Source of the DNA: Apostichopus japonicus
Taxonomy: Eukaryota; Echinodermata; Holothuroidea; Aspidochirotida; Stichopodidae
Assembly (NCBI RefSeq): GCF_037975245.1
Contig: NC_092561.1
Coordinates: forward strand, 1,028,501-1,092,500
Length of the DNA: 64,000 nucleotides
Direction: 5' to 3'
The notes under the pieces were generated by a model, which saw only the letters and a list, made by a program, of their open reading frames with translations, was not told where the DNA came from and did no database searches. Position numbers and translations under genes: made by a program. Every line of letters begins with the position of its first letter. The stretch's first letter is position 1. Positions 1 through 13,300 of the stretch are shown one piece after another.

Positions 1-3000
1 AAATGTTTCTAGTCACATAGCTTTAAGTTAGATGGGAAAGTGCAGATGACGTTTGGAGATAGGTGTAAGGAGAGGAGAGCAAAGTCAAATTGTAATGATA
101 AATACAAGTAAATTCCTTTCTTGAGTTGAGGTTAGTTTTGCTTCCATTTAAAATAAAAGCCATGTAATTTTAATTAAAACTTGATGCTCTTCAATCCATG
201 ACCCAGTGATGTATTTTGTCCCCATCTGGAGTCTGATATGGCTTTTGATGAGACTGTTGGTGAGAGTTTGTGGGACATTATATATTCTGAGGGGACAAGA
301 GCATATCTTCTTCTTTTCATGTGCATGGACTGATCCTTAATAACCGATTCTTATTTGAACAGTTGATACAGTATATAATTTGAGTCCACCTCGAAACAAG
401 GAAATTGGGAATATAACCAAACTGAACTACATTATAAAGTTCTCTCACGGGAGTGTTCAACACATTGCTCTCCATGCATTGAAGCAAAGAATAAGCAGGG
501 GAGGGGGGAGAATCAAGTTATTGGACAAAAATAACCAAAGTGCATGTGTACAATGGACGATCCAGAACTGTATAGACTTGTGAAGCCACTAAACTTTGTA
601 CAGTTACAGTTCAAGTAGCTGTTCCCTTGTTACTTAAACCCATTTCTTAATAAATTAACCCTTCCCCCAGTACCCCCCCTCTCTCTATATCCCCTCTCCA
701 TTCACTAGTAGCGCTGATATAGCGGAGAAACTATTTACTGTACTATTGTACTGTACATTTACTGTACTATTTACTGTACATTTCAGGGGGGAAAAATGAA
801 AATGTTGACTAGAAAACAACATTTATGATAAAAAAGTGATGACATTACCATCTGGAGCATAATTTATGCTACGTCCACAGTGAACCATATTTACTGAGGG
901 GGTTCAATAAGGGTTTATCTGGAGACAAATACAAAGTATTAACAAAACATTCAAACAAAATCAAGAGTCAAAAATCGAAATTGTTCAGACCTAAATGCCT
1001 ACGGTGCTTATTTTTGTTTCTCTGTCAAATTTAACATCACATTGTTCGTCACAGGGATGAAGTGCTGAGAGTCGACTCTTTCCTTTCTAGTCGATTAATG
1101 GCATAGCTCTTCTCGCGATTACTGCGATTACTCGGTTGCAGTTATGACGTCATCACTGTCATTTTTACATTGCAGAAATACAGTCAAAACATTCTTTATT
1201 ATGTTCTTTTGTGTCACAACATGTTGTGTCACAACATGTTGTGTCTAAATCATCTTAAAACATCTACCAAACAAAAACTTTGAAAAAGTTTCAATCTAAA
1301 TACCACTGCATAAGACTCAGCTTCTTGTTCAACCCAACTGGTTTGATTGCAAAGAACAAGTGGTAATTTACTCTGCCAATCGAACTGGATACAGTGGGAG
1401 TTTGAAACTTTCAAAGGCATTTACAGTGCCTTTAAGACAAGTTTGCTCAAATAAATTTCTTACACGTCTTAAGAAATAGGACTTGTACAGAAGAAGAATT
1501 TTACACTGATTATGATAGAAGAGGTATTTAATGTTAATAACTTCTACAATATTTATATATATGACTCAATTTTTTATTGTTTTTTTAAATCCTACCAACA
1601 CTGTCAACAAATGTCCTACCTTATAGCTTGAACAGTAACAGCAAAATGAGCCCAAAAAGCAAAACAATACTATTTGAGATGATGAAAATCGGTTTGAAAA
1701 TAGCAGGTGTTGGTTGTTATCTACGGTAGAAACTAGATTAAGAAGGAAGGAGAAGGTGGGATTTTTCACAAACTAGGTTATATGGGTGGGTGGATGGGTG
1801 GGTGGGATGGGATTATGAAGGAAGGAGACGATGGGATTTATCTCAATCTAGGTTAAATGGGAGGATGGGAAGGGATGAGGGGAGGGATGTGGGTATATCA
1901 GCATTATGCACAAAACATGTTGATTGATTAAACTTATGGCCAAAAAGGATATTACATGTATCATTGCATGAATACAAAGTACATGCAGTGCATCGTCCAA
2001 TTACAGCAAAACTCTGTATGAACGTACATCGCCCACCTGGAACCATTCCTGGGTGCCACAGAACTCCAATCTGAGTAATGTTTACATGGTTAAGTAAATT
2101 GACTGTAAGTTAACATTTCGTTCTATTTTTAATCCGCTATTGTTGATCGGTATGGCAGACTACAGCTGAAACAACTGTGGTCTGTTTACATTGTTGATGC
2201 ATGATCCAGTGGGTCAGCACCATCGATATTTATTTCATAAAGAATGTATGTATGTACATATTCATCTTAACCATGCTTAACCATGCATAAATGTGGAACA
2301 GAGAACAGGGCCGACATTACAATAATTAACAAAAAACTGTAAGTAACAGAAGCAAGTCAGTGAGACTCAGTGTCTACGGTGGTATGCTGAGGGGGGTTGC
2401 AGCACCCTGCAGCCAAGCTGCGTAGGATGTAATCTATGTACACAATGCATGCTGCAGTTTCACACCACTGGTCTGACAACATAATCTCCATTGGTTGATA
2501 CTGATTCAGCCTTGCTGCAGGTATTTTTGCAGCCGCTACAACTTTTTTTTTAAATTGCCTAAAAGATTCCCATTGATACAACATCCAGCAACAGCCATAT
2601 TTGTTTTCTTTTTTCCTGTTTAAATACGGGAGCCGAGCTCAGGATCTAAGACAGAGCTCACGGTTTAATGTTAATTCCCAGAGTTTCAACATCAGTTAAG
2701 TTACCTAATTACTTTGTCCTACTGGTAAACTACACAAGTGGGATATTACATAGCTGATCAATAAATGTTAACCTGATAACCTCATAAATGTTAACCTGCA
2801 TCTGCTACACCCCCACAGGAAACCAAAGCATACAGTGTAACCTACAGTACTTAGATCTGATTTCATATTCCTGTGTAAATAAAATGAAAAACACAGAAAC
2901 CATAGCTTAACAAGTAAATTAACACCTAATTGATATATAGATCTGATATAATACAGGATGAACCATTGACCGCGAGGTTTCATAACAAACCTATCATGTT

Positions 3001-3740
3001 CATATCATATTCAAAAACAAACCATTACCCTGACAGGGTACAGTTTTAGTTACAGTTTATAACTGTCAACAATGTAAAAATTCAGTTTCAAATTGCAATT
3101 CCTACATCCCACTTTCTAACCATATCAAATTTGGTTTAACCTAGGATAATTTGTTGGAAAGAAAAGACACTTTTGAAAAACAGGAAATCATAGATAATTA
3201 CCCGAAGATTAACTCATCAGCTATCAGCAATTATTGATGCTATAAACCAACCATTTCCTAAGAAAGGCTAACAACGCAGTACTACCAAGCTTGGTTGTAC
3301 TATTTAATACTTTAATAAGTACAAATAAAATTTCCCCATATACCTGCTTGATTGTTTGTACAGCATTGAAACCATTATCAGTAACTATGATAAAATGATT
3401 AAGCACCAACACGTATTAACAGTACACTATATATATAGCTAAATATTTAACCATGAAAGATATATTTGGCTTTTGTTCCAAAATATGGCATATCTAATAA
3501 TTTCATATCAAAGCTAACCACCTTCAAAAGTTAAGAGCACATAAATAAAAATTAGTTACATCAAGAAGGTCGAGGTTATAATATAACAGGGAAGTACTAG
3601 CAAGTACTGTAATTAGCAACTGCATCAAGAAAATTTGTAAGAGAATAAATGGTAAAACATTAACCTGTCATTTTGTCAATCAAACCGGACCAAATAAAGA
3701 ATAAATTAAAATCCCTCATACTGTGAAGATCTGTATTTTA
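1..3740. other. Non-coding or unresolved AT-rich DNA
   Basis: I see no recognisable gene here. Short open frames occur on both strands but none has family similarity. One exon-like segment on the minus strand (3,344-3,384) sits between a plausible acceptor and a GTATAT donor. It reads TDNGFNAVQTIKQ and could be a downstream exon of the candidate minus-strand gene at 6.8-10.3 kb, but its phase does not join directly. A G/C-rich simple stretch (ggtgggtgg-like) lies near 1,790-1,880. Confidence 0.4.
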
Positions 3741-3769
3741 ATTCTCAGTAATTACACTCCCACTTCGTT

Positions 3770-4490
3770 CTAGCATCCCTCCTCACAGACTTATCCCTCC
3801 TCACGAGCATATCCCTCCTCACAGACAAAGCTTTCCTTATAAGCATATCCCTCATCATGGACATATCCCTCCTCATAGGCATATCCCTCCTCATGGACAT
3901 ATCCCTCCTCATAGGCATATCCCTCCTCACAAACAAAGCTTTTCTTATAAGCAAATCCCTCCTCACGGACATACCCCTCCTCATAGGGATATCCCTTCTC
4001 ACGGACATATCCCTCCTCATAGGCATATCCCTCCTCACGGACAGATCCCTTGTCACTGATATATCACTCGTCACGGACATAGCCCTCCTTATAAGCATTT
4101 CTCTCCTCACAGATATCTATCCCTCCTCATAGGCATATCCCTCCTCACGGACATATCCCCCCTCACAGACATATCCCTCCTCATAGACATAGCCTTCCTT
4201 ATAAGCATATCTCTCCTCACGGATATCCTTCCTCACTGACATATCCCTCCTCACTGGCATATCCCTCCTCACGGATATATCCCTCCTCACTGGCATATCC
4301 CTCCTCACTGGCATATCCCACCTCGCGGACATATCCCTCCTCGCGGACATATCCCTCCTCACTGACATATCCCTCATTATGGACATATCCCTCCTTATAG
4401 ACATCCTTCCTAAGGCACATATCCTACTTACGAACATATTCCTTCTTATGGACATGTCCCTCCTTACAGGCATATCCCTCAGAGACATCC
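3770..4490. repeat. 18-bp minisatellite, about 40 copies
   Basis: A tandem array of an 18-bp unit resembling tcctcacggacatatccc, with variant positions. Because 18 is a multiple of three, long frames stay open on both strands: RRDMSV / RRDMPM-type hexapeptides on the minus strand and DISLLIG-type on the plus strand. The minus frame is broken near 4,112. No start, splice or domain evidence supports a protein, so I call it non-coding. Confidence 0.85.
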
Positions 4491-5247
4491 CACTCTGGAA
4501 ATATCAACAAGAGGATGCTGTGTTTGTGAGGAGACAGATGCAGAAAGCAAAGATACATTGCAAACATCTGTAGTCTTAAGAACAAAAATGTTGCATACTG
4601 TACACATCCTATGACATACAGGCTATGTACACATACCCTGTGACAGCTTGCATTCTGCACCTTTTGGCCATCATCTTACGGGTTAAATTGTATTAAAGGT
4701 CCAGGGAATAAATTATCTGGTATTGCATCTTGAAAAATGCTATAAATTGCTACACAGATTTATGCAAAAGCATACATATTTTGTAGACTTTGAACCATAA
4801 CATGCTTCAGTTAGTGTGTGTCCCAAATTTCTTGACCTTTCAAATTGCTGTACATACACAAAATGTGGCCACAAGTTTATTTTTTCCCTGTGGTACAGAG
4901 TGAACTTGAAATCTGTGTAATCATGAGAAACAATGACCTCAGCATATACAACATGTACAATTAATGTTCAGTTGGTTGACCTTTTTTCAAAACCCAAATG
5001 GTGGAAGATCAGTCCAAACCATTTTAAAACCACATGATACCCCCAAGGCAGTTTACACAAGCAACTTATCATCAATGTTCTAACCGCCAGCATCCACGTC
5101 ATACAGAACATTTATCATGAAACCGTCTGTTTCAAACCTCAAATTTCAGTGTGAAGTCATCTTGACAGTTACTGTGTGTGGGAAATCATTTTATTAATGG
5201 TTTTTGTACTCTGAAGAGCATGCATGTATCACGTTGAACCTTTGCAG

Positions 5248-5411
5248 ACTTTACTGAAGGAAGTGGGCAGCAGTACAGTACTTAGAGAAGGCCATGACCT
5301 GGAAGTACTGTGTGCCAACAAGAGGGATTTGATTACAGTCACTGACATCAAATCTGTAGATAAGCTATTATATAATTTAAGCAAAAGGGAAAACTGCAAA
5401 AATGGAGAAAG
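5248..5411 (+). CDS. Candidate isolated exon, unidentified
   Basis: A plus-strand open segment lies between an acceptor (acctttgcag) and a good donor (gagaaag before GTGAGG), 164 bp, ending in phase 2. It encodes a charged, protein-like peptide containing LEVLCANKRDLITVTD and KSVDKLLYNLSK. I do not recognise a family and find no partner exon on this strand. The complementary strand is also open (5,229-5,393, ending in a stop) behind a very good acceptor (ccatttttgcag), with a Leu/Ser-rich peptide that is in phase with the candidate minus gene upstream. At most one of the two readings can be right. Confidence 0.2.
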
Positions 5412-6810
5412 GTGAGGAGAGTTCTAATAAATCACAACATTTTAAAGGTTGAGTTGAGTCACTGCCAGTCATTTTTTTCCAGACTGGAGCTATGGTCATG
5501 GAATTTGAGTCATCATCCATGGGAGAAAGTTTAACTTACAAGTCTAAGTTGAAAATTTAGTCACTCGAGTCAAAGAGTCATTTAAATTCCACATGATGCC
5601 AGGAAAGAGAGGGCTGCGGTATTTTTGTGTGAACATGTCAGAATTAGGGCAAGTACTGTACAGTAATGTACACGACGTAGCATCAATTAAAGTCCATCAA
5701 ATAACCCATCGTCCATCACAAACTTGCTATATATACTGTGGCAATCAGACCACTAATTATCTACTGGAAGGGAGGGACCCTGCGTCTGCCCCAGAACACC
5801 ATCCAGCACTCAGCCTTTGAATCCCCAATGTACAGTACAGTGTGATGTATCAAGCCTCTCAATTGACATAACTCATACCTCCAGATTCAAAACTCCACTT
5901 TTCTGCTTTGGGCAATTTGAGAATGATTGTACAGTTTACCTATTTCAATGCACAGAATGCACTGACTACAATGATCTACCTTAGCTGGCCCTACATTGGT
6001 ATCATATTATCACTGTGCAAACCCACCTCCCCCCTCCCCCTCCCAACCTGCCCCATTGACCCACTTAAGAATATATGGTAACATCAAAAATGCAAATATC
6101 AAACTGAATACTTAGCACCTTCCTGAAAAGTATTGAAAAACTTGACAGGGATCCTCAGAGTTCACACCGCGACATGATTGAAACCAGAGACTTTCTCTCC
6201 CCGGCCCCCACCCCCACACCCACCCACCCGGTCCACCCCCTCCCCCCCGAAAGGATGAAAATTTAAAACACTAATCGGGTGTGTTGGACTTTAGAATGGT
6301 TGATTTTGAAGAGGAAGTACAGTATGCAGTGACCTGGAAGTGGATCAATGGGAGGGGATCAATTGGGGATCAATGGGGGATCAATGGGGGGGAGGAAGGG
6401 GAAAGGGCAGTGTTTAAATGTTGCTAATTTCTGTAGGTTAATGTATAGGCTATGGGGAGAGTTAAGATGTGACTTAAGAACTGTAAGTTGAGATCAACAT
6501 GCAATGAGCGAATCATGTTTGGAAGCAATTTTATCTCCGAACTTCCACCAAGTATTCTATGCATATATATAGTGTATGTATGCTTGAATATCCAACTTAT
6601 ATACATTCTAGGGTACTGTATGCTATATTATAACTTCCAAAGGTCATTGCAGGTTATTCCACTAAACCAATAAGTGGATCTTGGGCTTGCTTTCCTGAGT
6701 GAATTCACTCCATGGGTCGGTAATCTTCCTCTGAGGGGTTGAAATGGAAGACGACACAGCTCTCAGAGTAAGTAATTATCATATTAGCCATACAAACTGT
6801 ACATACTTAC

Positions 6811-9800
6811 AGTAATCATGTTGTCAAGAACCACCTGGTTGTACACTGTGATGTTCCCCCCATAGGTATGAATGTTCTGATGAAAAGAAAACATTTCCCT
6901 TAACTCTGATAAATAGGTCAGCTTTACATACTCATCTCATACGTGACAAGACTGATATTTTCACTAAAATCAGTACCCACAATGCAACTGGAAATGCAGC
7001 CATGAAATAGTTTATCTGGTGCAGCATGTGATCTGTAATAATATGTACTGTAGCAATAATTTATGATACAAATTGCTCAAATTTGTACGTGGACAATGCA
7101 AAGATTTTGATAAAGTAGTTTCATTAATGAATCTTATGTCAGAGTCAGACTCTGCAGTAGTTGGAGATTTATTAATGAACATCATACATACATGTGGTGA
7201 AACTCTCGAGGTTTAAACAGGAAGTCATCCATATAACAGTCATAACATATATTTGCATGACCTGATCCAGCTGTCATTCCAACAATATCCACTTAAGATT
7301 TTTAATATTGGCATATAAAAAAATATAAAAAATTTCTATAAAATGATGCTGGCAGCTAGCTCTGGTTTTTTTTATTCTTTTCTATTTATACCCAGTATTG
7401 CATGTACAGTATGCTAAACTATATCCTAAGTTTGGAAGTCCTGATATAACCTTGAATGGGAAAATATCAGTGGTTAGATGTTGACATGCAACACCTTCTC
7501 GTCCAGACTTCACATGTGGTGGGCTACCTCTCAGTTGTGTGCCCACAGTGTCATGACTACATTAATTATTTTCAGTGATGAATTAAAAACAGGAGAATGT
7601 ACACACTTCTGCTGCCAAGGTGAAAATGGTTGGTAAAGCATAATATTGACATGACCTATGATTTGTGACACTTTAAGGACATCCAGGGACTCTTTGATTA
7701 CAGAATGAAATTACAAGCTGGCAAGAAACCTGGTCAGGTCAAGGCCCATAAAATTCTGTTGCTGAACTGAAAACACTGATCAACAGTGTGTATGATATTA
7801 GTGCATACTGTACTGTGTATATACATGTATGTCCACCTTTGTGGTAAGAATCTAAGCCAGTGTAAACATTGTATGCCTACATCTTGTATGTGTTTATGTA
7901 ATAAAGCAAATATATATTATAATCAAAGTCCTAAACAATAACATTTTAGCAACTAAAAGGTGCTAGAAGTTTTCAAAAACTACTTTCTGGTGGTTTTAAG
8001 CCTGCATTTCTACTAATTTCAAAGGCTGAATACAGAGTAGGAATTCGCTGCAATCACACAAAGTGGTGTAGCCATGGGAAGGTAGGTGAGCCCTCACCAG
8101 GGGCCCTATAGATGGCAGGCGTAGATATGACTTGGGGCTCCACGCTGCACTCCAAAACCCATAGTCTGAGCCTATTTCACAAATTCATGTCTACGATCTG
8201 CAAGCATGTACAGGCTTCACCAAATTCAGATTAAATGCTTCAGAGAATTTTAGTTAAATACATTACTTGACATTTTCCTGCCTCTTGGTCACACTCAGAG
8301 CTCAATTGAACAGAAATTCCTGGCATGCATGTTGAGAAACAGATCTCTAATACTGTACATGATCCTAGCTAACAGCGACAGAAGGTTTATTTATACCATT
8401 ACATACAGATACAGTGCTTACTGTAATTACCTTCTACACACTTTGCTAAATTTACGGCTATTAATGGTTTGTTACATGGCATGCACAATACTTATCGGCT
8501 ATTGCAGGAAGTCTTTGACCGGATATTATCAAACATCTCTTCTCATCCGCACATTTAACTAAATAAAGAGTGTCCCTGGAATCTAGGGCTGTACTGTAGC
8601 CCTTTCTTTAGGGACAAGGTGATGCAAAGAAACCCAAATGTGGCCATGTCCCTTAAAAAAAAAATTTGGGGGGGGGGGGTTTTGACTATTTTGTAAACTT
8701 TACTAGCCAAACTGCAGTTAAGTGTTATAATAACCACCATTTCCATTTATTAGGAACTTCAATTTCCCAAAAATAATGATCACAGTACCCCATGTTACCC
8801 ATGGTTTCCGATCGTATTCAAGTGCATCTGGGTACACTGCTACAGTGGTGTATTATCTACGGTACTGTAGCAAATAAACCACTTTCTATTGAACAATGAC
8901 AAACAACTGATACAATTTAGATTCTGCATGGTCATCCTTTAACACTTAAGTACAGTTATATACAGAATGCTGCAAAAACAGTGTCAGTAACAACAGGGAG
9001 CTGTCATTGCAAACTGACCAGTGTTCTGGTAGTTGCCATGGTAAACTGACCAGTGTTCATTGCTCTCCAGATCCCAGAACAGTATGATGTATCAGTAACA
9101 ACAGGGAGCTGCCATTGCAAACTGACCATGCAATGTTCGGGTAGTTTACCACTGTAAACTGACCAATGTCGATCATTGCTCTCCAGACCCCAGAACAGTA
9201 CTCACTATATATTGTACTGTATGAGATGGGTATTGTGTACTCACTGTACTGTGTAGTCATAAAATAACTAAAAAGTAGCATTAATCTCTCCTCATGCAGT
9301 AGCATAGTACTTGCAGTCTTGTACTGTAAACAATATAGATAGGACAATACAATTTAGGTCAAGACTGTGGTTTCAATGTTAAATATAATACCTATGGCTT
9401 AACATGGGAATTTAACAAGTCTTCTTTTAAATTTATGTTCTACTTAGGTTACATTTGCGGTGTCACCCGTCATGGATTCATTTCCTTAGTCAGCAGCTTT
9501 CAGGAAGGAACTGATCAGTAGAGCATTGGAGCAAAACAAAAACACTTTACAAAGGTTTCGAAAACAAATTCTTTCAATTTAGTTTCTGGATGTGAATTTT
9601 GAAACACATCAAAGTTGCCAAACAAGTTGGAATGAACAATATCTTCTACAACTCTGATCTCCCAAGACATATTGTCAGTATAGTATTCATCAGATCTACA
9701 CTGGAAAAGTATGCAAAATTGCAGGCCTACTGTTACAGTAAGTATAGCAATGACAGATCTCAAGTGATTATCATAACACAATTTCTGCAGCAGAATTTTT

Positions 9801-10312
9801 GTTTGCTATTCTGCTAAACAGAAAGTAATGGTTTTATCTTCTGTTCAAAATAAGGTATACTGTACATGTTTATATGAACATGACCAGTAAAAACCACTTT
9901 AATAGCGATGCAAATTTGATCAATAAAGTTTTGTAATTTAAAGAGACAAAATCAATAGTTTTTTCATTATTATTATTACCATTTTTGGGGCTCTGACGTG
10001 GATACCAAAGTCTGATTACAGCTCTTTTCTACAAGCAGATACATTTTGAAAGACATTACTTAAAGGTGATAGGTATTGCTTCAAAACAAAGCTACTTAGA
10101 ATGTCAAATATATTGATCACAGGACACTTACTATTTGAGCAATTTTGACATGCCAAAATTTGGAGTGTCAAATATTGGTGACCTCTTTAAAATTGCAACA
10201 ACTTAAAGAAGAGAAAAAACACTTGTAAAGTTCAAACATTTTACCTATTTACATTCAATATCAAGTAGTGGAAGTTAAATATCTCTTCTCCAGTCACTTG
10301 ATCTTTTATATA
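6811..10312 (-). CDS. Candidate spliced gene, unidentified, partial
   Basis: Three minus-strand segments with splice sites and matching phases look like consecutive exons. 10,312-10,245 reads YIKDQVTGEEIFNFHYLILN and ends in phase 2. 9,695-9,551 contains MSWEIRVVEDIVHSNLFGNF and enters with one base. 6,876-6,811 reads NIHTYGGNITVYNQVVLDNM, then IT, with a strong acceptor (cttttcatcag) and donor (GTAAGTAT). A 23-bp microexon at 11,490-11,468 (YMQAIKK, AAG before GTAAGT) is phase-compatible upstream. A further open stretch lies at about 12,070-11,936, but its phase does not connect directly. The 3' end is unresolved; 5,393-5,229 is one phase-compatible terminal exon. I do not recognise the protein. 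The plus strand is also partly open across two of these exons, so strand and reality need transcript evidence. Confidence 0.33.
7940..8040 (+). repeat. Diverged fragment of the 245-bp TTAA repeat family
   Basis: The core gctagaagttttcaaaaa followed by actttc-tgg matches the interior of the 245-bp elements at 32.6 and 55.8 kb. It is only a partial and diverged copy; I see no intact ends. Confidence 0.4.
8985..9200 (+). repeat. Two-copy direct repeat, about 110 bp unit
   Basis: The phrase gtaacaacagggagctg, followed by cattgcaaactgacca, a gtagtt segment and ttgctctccaga-cccagaacagta, occurs twice in tandem with small changes (about 8,988-9,080 and 9,092-9,200). It is non-coding. Confidence 0.7.
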
Positions 10313-13300
10313 CTGAATTAACAGAACTATTGTCATGAAAATCTGAGTCCATAAACTGAGGCATAAAATACAAAATATTCACAATACACATGAATTTTAA
10401 AGATGACATACATTACATTTCCAAACTCAAATGTGACAGCAAAATTTAAGCACCTCATATTGTAATTTCTCGCAACTTTTTATTTTCATTTGACGTACGT
10501 ACAGTAGGTACTGTGTAACTAAGCAGTACCTTGTGCAGGATTACAATAACTGGTACGATATACATGTATCGACTCTTCGAAAATCATTCATGTGAAGATT
10601 GCAGGCTAGAGAACCATCATGTCATCATATCACATGACAAACATAAGTTGTCAACACCCAGGGATGTGCTCACGTGGGGGAGGTTGCGGCACCCAGCGGT
10701 TCTGAATGCCGCCCAGCACAAACAGACTTTTTTTAAAACATTTCCGCCCGCACTTTTTCTTACGATTAATTTACCAAATTTTACCAAGATAAGGGTGAAT
10801 ACTTGGCATATATGTTAGCCGAGCGCCAGTTTAAGAAAATTTTAAACATATCCTCCCACACTTTTTCTTACAATTAATTTAACAAATTTTACCATTACCA
10901 AGATAATGGTGTATATATTGGCATACAAGTTAGCGCCAGTATAGGAAAAAGATACCACCATTTGCCATGTAAGCATGCTGTACTTCATTTGCAAAAAAAT
11001 TCCAAAGGGGAGGGGAATTTGACCTACATCATGTCTTGTTCACCTCATGATTGTAAACTACTTATACTGCAAAGCAAAGGTCAACCTCAATATCAGATTA
11101 TCCATCAAACAGATTCTAGACTATACTGTCTACATTGTAATTGACCTAAATTTATAGCTGGTTACAATCTGGCTATCTGAATTCCTTCCGCAGCTACAGG
11201 TTTGCCCCATAAGTTTCCTTGAAAAGTTTTGGAGACCTCCAGTAAAAAGTGAATTGCTTGAAATTACGGCAAGGGCTTCGCATTAATTGTTAGCAAAAGA
11301 AATACTGTACAAAAATTGGAGCAATTGCACAATACCCTGCAACTCACATACTTCCATCTTTTTAAGAATGAATATCAATACATTGTTTACCATAGCTTTG
11401 TATATCAACTTCTGGTCGAGATTCAAGAGATGGGGGGTATTCTGCAAAAATTGGCTAAGAAACTTACCTTTTTAATGGCCTGCATATATCCTACAATGGA
11501 CAAAACAGTATTTGTGTTGTCTGTTCAATATTTAGCTATAGGTGCTGCTATGAATGACCAGTGCTTTTAAGATTGGTTAAGCTGTCCACCTATGCCTAAG
11601 CCTTGCCCTAAAGCAACTTGTTAGGTCTAGACCTAGCCAAGGCTGCAGTACTGTTAACCCCAATTCCTCACAAAGACCACACAACCCTGGGTGTTATGGC
11701 ATTACATCAGAGTAAACGGACCATAACACTTACTAAAGTGAAGTAACACTTGGTTAGTCTTATTTTGAAGTGTACCAAAAGCTAGATCTGGGCTAGCTTA
11801 GTTTATGCACGACTTTAAAGTTCGAAGTCACAAGTTTGGGATTCAACTTGTCCGTTGGTCAGAAGCTTTTGTACAGTGTAAATGTCAGACCGTCTTATAT
11901 TGTAATTTGTACAAACCCTACAAAATATTAGGCCTACCTCAATTTATTTGAGCTCGTTGTTGCTCCAGTACTTGGAAGATAATCTTCTTTACCACATTCG
12001 AAGAATCTCAGAGCAGTCTTGAAAAACACCAGTTTGCTAGTTCCAACTATCCGTTTTGGACATAAAACCTTTGTTAGAACGGATTAAGTAGATAAAGTAA
12101 TATCACAGGCAGAGAAATCCCATCCGGTCCGAGGCTAATCCTCTCCGGTGTGTACACAATTATTATTATTATTACTATGTTGGTTAGGGCACTGAGTTGG
12201 TACTAACTTCTTCGTGAATAACAAGGGTAAATGCCTCGCGGTTATGTCTCGTGGCTTCCGACGTAAATGAAAGATCAATTAAATTCAACAGTTTCTAATA
12301 TCAATCTCAGCTAAGCGAGAGTCTTGAGAAGATTGGCAACACAGAGAGAGCTGACATGTACTCCGGACAAATTACAGGCTACTCTTAGCTGGTTGCTTGT
12401 TTACAAATGGCTTGGAGACATTTCATAACACGTAAACCAAGCAATGGTCCTCAAATTGATTGTGGGCAGAGTATAGTAGAGCTCTGAGCTGGTCACAAAT
12501 TTTTAGTGGCGCTATATAGCAACATGTTTAGGAACTCTTTAGATACCTCCTTTTCCAATATATTTCCTTGGCGACCCAGTTTATGATACAAATTAGGTTC
12601 CTAGTAAGGCTGAATCACGGGGATGGGGGAGGGGGAGGGATAACCCTTGACAGAGGCTCATGAATGTTAGATTTCGTCCGGGAAACATTACAAATTTTGC
12701 CGATAATTTTCTCTTTAAGGCTACCCAACATGCATGCGACACACTGTAAATCTTTGCTGACTCTGGCGAATCGATTAGGAAGTTTGGCTCCAGCCTTCCG
12801 TTGTCTATCCGCTGCGTCACCTGCAGCCTTGTTTGGAGGAACAGCTTTAATATACACAGCCTCCGTCCAACACTGGAGGGTGTACCCCAAATTTTAATGC
12901 ATAGTCGTGCGTGGTGCTGTCACAGACGGCATTTTAGCATAATAGGAATATTATTTTAACTTCTCCCGAGCACTCCCCAACCCCCTCCTCCCGTACGTGT
13001 TATCAGCATCAGGATTACTGCCAGTGTATTGGACATCACTTTACCAAGAGTAAGCTCGTTGCGCTATTATAACAGTCTACGTACTCTCTTTATACCTATG
13101 CATGGAAAACAATTAGTTTGATTAGGTCAAAAGAAACTGTATCCCAGTTTATTTTAAGCATTTTGAATAGGGCGCCACTATAGCTCTACCCGACTGACAA
13201 GTGTAACCCTAATGTTGTAATGCTCAATAATAACAGAAAAACTATAATTGTTACATGAAACTATAATTTTCCCCTTTTGACCACCAAAATAGCACCAGGA

